From the NCBI GenBank assembly GCA_036446455.1, contig JAZFSZ010000059.1, forward strand, positions 1-45,879: DNA of 45,879 bases, read 5' to 3'. The stretch's first letter is position 1; each line of letters opens with the position of its first letter. This document shows positions 41,947 through 45,879 of this stretch, piece after piece. The notes below the pieces were generated by a model. The model was not told the origin of the DNA and ran no database searches. It worked only from the letters and a program-made list of their open reading frames with translations. A program made the translations under genes and the position numbers. The DNA comes from JAZFSZ01 sp036446455 (GTDB taxonomy: Bacteria; Pseudomonadota; Gammaproteobacteria; Acidiferrobacterales; JAJDNE01).

Positions 41947-43233
41947 TCACCCACAGCATTTCTTGAATTTCTTGCCGCTACCGCAGGGACAGGGATTATT
42001 CCTGCCGGGTGCTAATCTACTCGTGGCCAAAAAACGATGGTACTGGTTAGCAGGCTTCTGATTTCGTAGCGCCTGGGCAATAGCCTCTAAATAGGGCTGA
42101 GTATATCTAAAAAAAACCTTATAGCCTTCGCAGAGATAATTATGTGGGTATTCTTCATTACCAAGATTTACCAGGTGATGGGCCGGGCAGCCGCCATTAC
42201 AAAAATGGCGAACGTCACAACGTTTACAACGCCTGGTTAATTCTTTCTCTTTAGCCTGCCCAAATTTGCTTTGCTGTTCTCCATCAACAATATCTGCGTA
42301 AGTTTCCTGCCCAATATTACCTATTCGAAAATCATCGAATACAAAATGATCACAGGCGTAGACATCACCATTATGTTCGAGTACCAGAGAGCGGCCGCAT
42401 TGTTTGGCGTGTACGCAGAAGGTGGCTCTGTGATCAATGATGGTGCTAAGGGCAGACTCGAACTGCTGAATGTAAATTCTACCGATGTCGGCCGCCAACC
42501 ATTCGTCAAAAATAGAATTCATGAATTTGCCATATTGTTCCGGCAATAGGCTCCGCTCGGATACAGTTCCATCCCCCAGGCTTTCTACAATAGGGATAAA
42601 CTGGATATGCTGTATGCCAAATTCCTTTAAGGCTCGATACACTTCAAGTGGGTGGTCACCGTTATCACGCTGAACAGCGGTAAGAACATTGAATTCGACC
42701 CGATGCTCGATAAGCTTGTCGAGCCCACGTTTTACCTGTTGAAACGAACCTTTGCCATCTTTGGTTTTTCGATATCGATCATGCAGGCTTTCAGGCCCGT
42801 CCAGGCTGATGCCTACAAGGAAATCATTCTCCTTTAGGAATTTACACCATCGATCATCCAATTTTGTCCCATTAGTCTGAAGCGCATTGGTGATCTCTAA
42901 TCCTGCCCTTCGATATTTATTCTGAAGCTGTACCGCCTTCCTGAAAAAATCTACCCCCAATAACGTCGGCTCCCCACCTTGCCAGGTAAATCCTGCTTCT
43001 CGACATCCAGCCGGCTGGCTTTCAATATAACCCTTGATATGTTTTTCGAGTATGTCATCCGTGATTCGAAATTTCGAACCTTTGAACATGGCAGACTTAT
43101 TCAGATAGTAACAGTACTCGCAATCCAGATTACATAAAGCTCCCGTCGGTTTTACCATTACCTGAAACGGAGCCCGGGCGGCAGGTGTTCGCGGGGGTCC
43201 TACCCTGTTGGATGGAGCGCTAATATCCTTCAC
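41947..43233 (-). CDS. anSME-like radical SAM/SPASM protein with SEC-C tail
   Basis: A 428-residue radical SAM enzyme. The cluster motif is CNLDCEYCYY (CxxxCxxC) near residue 33, followed by FTWQGGEPTLLG. A SPASM region carries clusters of cysteines (FCVHAKQCGRSLVLEHNGDVYACDH, RRCKRCDVRHFCNGGCPAHH), typical of anaerobic sulfatase-maturating enzymes that make formylglycine. The tail ends PGRNNPCPCGSGKKFKKCCG, a SEC-C zinc-binding motif, as in many anSME proteins. The start is GTG 43233 behind GGAAAG. No sulfatase is visible in the window, so its substrate is elsewhere or it modifies another protein. Confidence 0.9.
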   Translation of the reverse strand: MKDISAPSNRVGPPRTPAARAPFQVMVKPTGALCNLDCEYCYYLNKSAMFKGSKFRITDDILEKHIKGYIESQPAGCREAGFTWQGGEPTLLGVDFFRKAVQLQNKYRRAGLEITNALQTNGTKLDDRWCKFLKENDFLVGISLDGPESLHDRYRKTKDGKGSFQQVKRGLDKLIEHRVEFNVLTAVQRDNGDHPLEVYRALKEFGIQHIQFIPIVESLGDGTVSERSLLPEQYGKFMNSIFDEWLAADIGRIYIQQFESALSTIIDHRATFCVHAKQCGRSLVLEHNGDVYACDHFVFDDFRIGNIGQETYADIVDGEQQSKFGQAKEKELTRRCKRCDVRHFCNGGCPAHHLVNLGNEEYPHNYLCEGYKVFFRYTQPYLEAIAQALRNQKPANQYHRFLATSRLAPGRNNPCPCGSGKKFKKCCG

Positions 43234-43485
43234 TTTTGAAACTTTCCATGGATATTTGGGGTCAGAGTAAAGGCCGTCACAATTTTATAGATAGGCTCTT
43301 TCCGTCATTCAGTGGTTAATACATATAGGGTCGAAATCATCCGACGATGCCTGTAGGGTCGAATTCATTCGACCAATAATTAGTCGAAACGCGGCCGGTC
43401 GAATAAATTCGACCCTACAAGCATAATCTACCCACTCGAATTGGGGAAGAACCGCTTATTTTTGCCTGTGTCTTAAAAATCAATC
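43234..43485. repeat. Palindromic GGTCGAAT element (core 43352-43419)
   Basis: Two 23-bp arms (43352-43374 and 43397-43419) are inverted copies of each other with one mismatch. Each arm is itself a hairpin: GGTCGAAT-TC-ATTCGACC and GGTCGAAT-AA-ATTCGACC. A third, degenerate copy starts near 43325 (TATAGGGTCGAAATCATCCG). No ORF is present, so it looks like a REP- or MITE-like sequence between two minus-strand genes. Confidence 0.75.
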
Positions 43486-44124
43486 TCAAGCTGACATGCC
43501 CTCCAGGTCAAGCAGCGTATCCACGTCCCTGAGAATTCCTTCACTATCTACAGGGACTTCGTGTACGGATTCGGGGTGGAGCTCCATCAGCCAGCGGGCG
43601 CCAGCGTCGCCGCGAGACTGGAGAATCGAAGGGAAAAAATACCGCGGCCACAGAACAGGATTACCCCGTCTTCCCTGGGTTACCGGTACACAAATCTGGG
43701 CGCAGTTTTGTGCCTCGAAGGCGCAGATCAACTCGTCGAGCAGCTTTCCGGTAACCAGTGGCATATCGCCAAGGCAGATCATTGCACCCTGTGCAGCAGG
43801 TGAAACTGCCTCGATCCCACAGCATAGAGAACTACTTAGCCCCTCTTCGAACCGATGGTTGTGAACGAACCGAAGTTCCCCCCCCGTAAGGGTTTGCCGG
43901 ACCAGGTCAGCCTGATGACCGGTAACCACGATTATGTCAGTTACGCTCGAAGCCAACAGCGTATCAGTCACCTGGGCAACCAGGGGACGACCCCTGAATT
44001 TGCTCAGCAGCTTGTTAACCCCCTCCATACGCCGGGAAAGACCCGCCGCGAGCACAATACCTGCGATGGTATGGCAAGGGTCGTTATTAGCTGTATTTTC
44101 CTTCGCGTTCAACGTCTTTTGCAA
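43486..44124 (-). CDS. MocA-like molybdenum cofactor cytidylyltransferase (NTP_transferase_3)
   Basis: A 212-residue nucleotidyltransferase of the MobA/MocA group. The nucleotide-binding signature is GIVLAAGLSRRMEGVNKLL, followed by VTGHQADLV, the metal-binding LGDMPLVTG, and GRRGNPVLWPRYFFPSI with GDAGAR. MocA converts Mo-molybdopterin to the cytidine dinucleotide form used by xanthine-dehydrogenase-type enzymes; CTP versus GTP preference cannot be read directly. It fits the hydroxylase and XdhC in this window. The gene ends near the palindromic element; the 27-bp MITE relic lies 32 bp upstream of its start. Confidence 0.85.
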   Translation of the reverse strand: MQKTLNAKENTANNDPCHTIAGIVLAAGLSRRMEGVNKLLSKFRGRPLVAQVTDTLLASSVTDIIVVTGHQADLVRQTLTGGELRFVHNHRFEEGLSSSLCCGIEAVSPAAQGAMICLGDMPLVTGKLLDELICAFEAQNCAQICVPVTQGRRGNPVLWPRYFFPSILQSRGDAGARWLMELHPESVHEVPVDSEGILRDVDTLLDLEGMSA

Positions 44125-44156
44125 CTTCGCCTCTTTACCGACGCGACTCCGGTTAG

Positions 44157-44183
44157 GGAAGGTCTGATTTATTCAGAGGTTCC
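44157..44183. mobile_element. 27-bp joined-ends relic of the IS5-type MITE
   Basis: The first 20 bp equal the left end of the MITE at 37612 and the last part (TTATTCAGAGGTTCC) equals its right end. TTAG flanks it on both sides (44153-44156, 44184-44187), a 4-bp YTAR duplication different from CTAG. The interior was probably lost between the two TTATTCAG direct repeats of the full element. Confidence 0.85.
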
Positions 44184-44417
44184 TTAGATATGTGCGCGGG
44201 CTACGATCGGTTCCCGGACACGCTATTTGTATAAGTTACACTTCGAATCATACCCGCATCAGGAGGGAGACTCCAGGGTCCACCTATGCCGATTGCCGGG
44301 TTCTACTTCACTGCTGTGGAAGCGAGCTACTTTACCGGTGACCTGGTTCACTCCTGGGTCGTAGGCGCTCACTGCCTGCCGATTTGTTTTTCTGTCAGTA
44401 TCCTGGAAACCGGTAAT

Positions 44418-45410
44418 TTAGAGGGATCGAATCCTGGTAATATAATGAAACGCCAGGCTGAACAGGGCAATCAAACAGGTGGCGAGTAACCACGGCCGTG
44501 TCCAGTCGTAATCTACCTTATAACCCATCCAGCTGGACAGTGTTTCGTAGCGAAGAACACCCGCTTCCAGCGAGATTTCATCACCTGGCCGTAATTCAGT
44601 TCGTTGATCAGCGATGCGTATGACAAGGTGGTGTTGGTATGGAATTCGAAAATTAAATGCTCGATTCTCTGGAAGCACATCCTCCTCGATAACCAGCAGG
44701 GTCCAGATTTTTTGTTGTGAACCCGGCAGGCTCCATTCGCTTGCCTGTTTATATTGATGAATAGGGTAGGCAGGCAAGTGTACACTGCCCAGTTGTGACG
44801 GGCTGCCATCTGCCGGAAACCAGCGGAATAACGGGGAATAACCCTTGTTATGGGTGGTATAAAAGCGGTAATGACCGAGCAACAGCGGGACCTGATCTCC
44901 AATTTCGATAATCGGTGCATTGGCTGGATCACCATCGAGTCGAATACGATTCAGCGTGTTGTCGCGTTTAATGCCTTTATGATAGTTGATATCGAAGCCC
45001 AGATTGGTGAATCTTTCGCTACCTAGCTGGTAGTCGTGCCAAATGCCAGCCTGCACATTTTCCAGCCGCCCGTCGAACTCTTCCATAGTGCCGAGTTCCA
45101 GGGTGCCTTTGAGGTAGGTCAATTGCCCCAGCATTGCCAGAATGACCAGGAAGAACAGCGAAAAATGAAACACCAGAAGCGCCGTTCGATTTGCAAAAGC
45201 CCCGCGTATCAGCAGCAGGGCAATGAAATTTATCATTAATAGAACGGTGGGTACCAGTAACACTACCAGCCGCATATCGCCCGGTAGATACTGGTACAAA
45301 ACGACTGCGGTGAAAAGCAGGACCAACGATGCCAGGGTGAGTTTAGCCGATGACAGTACCGCGGTTATGCCCCGGCTTTCTGGCTTAAGGTGGATTCTCA
45401 CAGTTTTCAC
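44418..45410 (-). CDS. ResB-like cytochrome c biogenesis protein
   Basis: A 330-residue membrane protein. Three transmembrane segments lie near the N-terminus (about 26-45, 49-70, 78-100), followed by a large periplasmic domain (WHDYQLGSERFTNLGFDINYHKG, ETLSSWMGYKVDYDWTRPW) and a final membrane helix (about 305-325). This is the ResB topology; ResB with ResA/CcsA handles haem delivery and apocytochrome reduction in system II c-type cytochrome maturation. It is shorter than the 450-600 residues of many ResB proteins, so a minimal subtype is likely. ATG 45410 overlaps the upstream multihaem cytochrome by 26 nt, a clear functional link. Confidence 0.85.
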   Translation of the reverse strand: MKTVRIHLKPESRGITAVLSSAKLTLASLVLLFTAVVLYQYLPGDMRLVVLLVPTVLLMINFIALLLIRGAFANRTALLVFHFSLFFLVILAMLGQLTYLKGTLELGTMEEFDGRLENVQAGIWHDYQLGSERFTNLGFDINYHKGIKRDNTLNRIRLDGDPANAPIIEIGDQVPLLLGHYRFYTTHNKGYSPLFRWFPADGSPSQLGSVHLPAYPIHQYKQASEWSLPGSQQKIWTLLVIEEDVLPENRAFNFRIPYQHHLVIRIADQRTELRPGDEISLEAGVLRYETLSSWMGYKVDYDWTRPWLLATCLIALFSLAFHYITRIRSL

Positions 45411-45879
45411 TACTGTCTCTCATCCAGTCCCGCCCACTCTCACCATTACCCGGCGAGCCTGCCGAACCGCAATTGTTTTCACTCCAGTTACCGCTGGTGG
45501 CAAAGCTCCGGATCTTGAGCACGGCATTATTGTAATAGGGGCCCTTGGTATAAGCTGCGGTAGTGTTGTTTCTGACCTGGGTTCCTGGCGGGAGCCCGGC
45601 TTCGGGCCCGACATCGTTAAGATTGACCAGAAATGCCTTGTTTTTCCAGCCATGGGGTACGGCGATGTGGCACCAGGAGCATTTCAGCCCATCGATCTTT
45701 TTTGCGTGCATAGCATGCAGGTTCTCACCGCCATCATTAAAGCCGCTTGAGCCGCTACCGTCGCGGGCGTAGCGATTGTAAGAGTGACATTTGAAACACA
45801 GATCATTGGAATTGTTCGCACCGGTATTCTGATCCCAGTTACCCTTGAGAATAAAATTGTTACTCGATCCATGTGGGCC
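45385..45879 (-). CDS. Multihaem cytochrome c, 5' end off the window
   Basis: The last 164 residues of a c-type cytochrome run from the window edge to a TAA at 45385. Two haem-binding motifs are visible, CFKCH and CSWCH, with an extra His in the MHAKK segment between them that could be a distal ligand. The C-terminus is rich in Gly, Ser and Asn. The start and probably more haem motifs lie beyond the edge. It would be periplasmic and matured with the ResB-like neighbour. It resembles C-termini of secreted multihaem proteins with unknown partner; the redox role is not known. Confidence 0.8.
   Translation of the reverse strand, partial: GPHGSSNNFILKGNWDQNTGANNSNDLCFKCHSYNRYARDGSGSSGFNDGGENLHAMHAKKIDGLKCSWCHIAVPHGWKNKAFLVNLNDVGPEAGLPPGTQVRNNTTAAYTKGPYYNNAVLKIRSFATSGNWSENNCGSAGSPGNGESGRDWMRDSSENCENPP

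Noticed and set aside
1..45879. CRISPR array, tRNA or rRNA genes
   Set aside because: No regularly spaced repeat-spacer units beyond the three IS21 repeats and no tRNA or rRNA signatures were seen.

Overview
The window looks like chromosomal DNA of a gammaproteobacterium with moderate GC content. This is inferred from gene families (a DUF2058/YaiL-like protein, a YqjG-type glutathionyl-hydroquinone reductase, ResB beside a multihaem cytochrome) and is not proven. It has two housekeeping or mobile flanks around a catabolic island of about 29 kb (roughly 8.1-37.6 kb) devoted to N-methylated compounds and molybdenum/tungsten enzymes.

Left flank (1-7.7 kb): an IS21-family end with three terminal repeats at an exact 23-bp period, an IS110-family transposase, a small membrane protein, a lone integron gene cassette (GNAT acetyltransferase plus a 66-bp attC site, with no integrase in view), an aldo/keto reductase, a metallophosphoesterase, a polytopic membrane protein and a PEBP-like protein.

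Catabolic island. A creatinase-like M24 protein is followed by a decayed duplication: the 5' third of an amidinotransferase gene, a lysR scrap, a promoter and hyuA scraps, whose intact counterparts lie elsewhere in the window. Next come a class III aminotransferase, an aldehyde dehydrogenase and three corrinoid methyl-transfer genes: a pterin-dependent methyltransferase, a RamA-like activator and DUF1638. A LysR gene then diverges from a translationally coupled oxidative operon: hydantoinase/oxoprolinase-type HyuA and HyuB, an SDR, a three-subunit molybdenum hydroxylase, and a dimethylglycine/sarcosine-dehydrogenase-like FAD-GcvT protein. It continues with an MttB-MttC chimera, XdhC, fused relics of a CoxM-type subunit and an enamidase, a MarR regulator, an intact MttB paralogue, an aldehyde:ferredoxin oxidoreductase and a molybdopterin oxidoreductase with no canonical start codon.

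The most striking pattern is selective damage. The methyltransferase is frameshifted at a 19-bp perfect inverted repeat. The RamA-like activator has lost its C-terminus in a deletion reaching the DUF1638 start. MttB and MttC are fused in frame through a deletion. CoxM and enamidase fragments are joined. In contrast, every gene of the HyuAB-Mo hydroxylase-FAD/GcvT operon is open. I infer that corrinoid demethylation is being lost while an oxidative route is kept: N-heterocycle to lactam, ring opening, oxidative N-demethylation into the folate pool, then transamination and semialdehyde oxidation. The logic resembles the known N-methylpyrrolidone pathway. The substrate is unknown; N-methyl lactams, N-methylhydantoin or pyridine betaines are candidates.

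Right flank (37.6-45.9 kb): a 151-bp IS5-type MITE made of consecutive hairpins sits exactly on the stop codon of the molybdoprotein, and a 27-bp joined-ends relic of the same element lies at 44.16 kb. Between and beyond them, all on the minus strand, are YqjG, DUF2058, an amidinotransferase-M20 peptidase pair, an anSME-like radical SAM protein with a SEC-C tail, a palindromic GGTCGAAT element, a MocA-like nucleotidyltransferase, ResB, and a multihaem cytochrome cut by the window edge.
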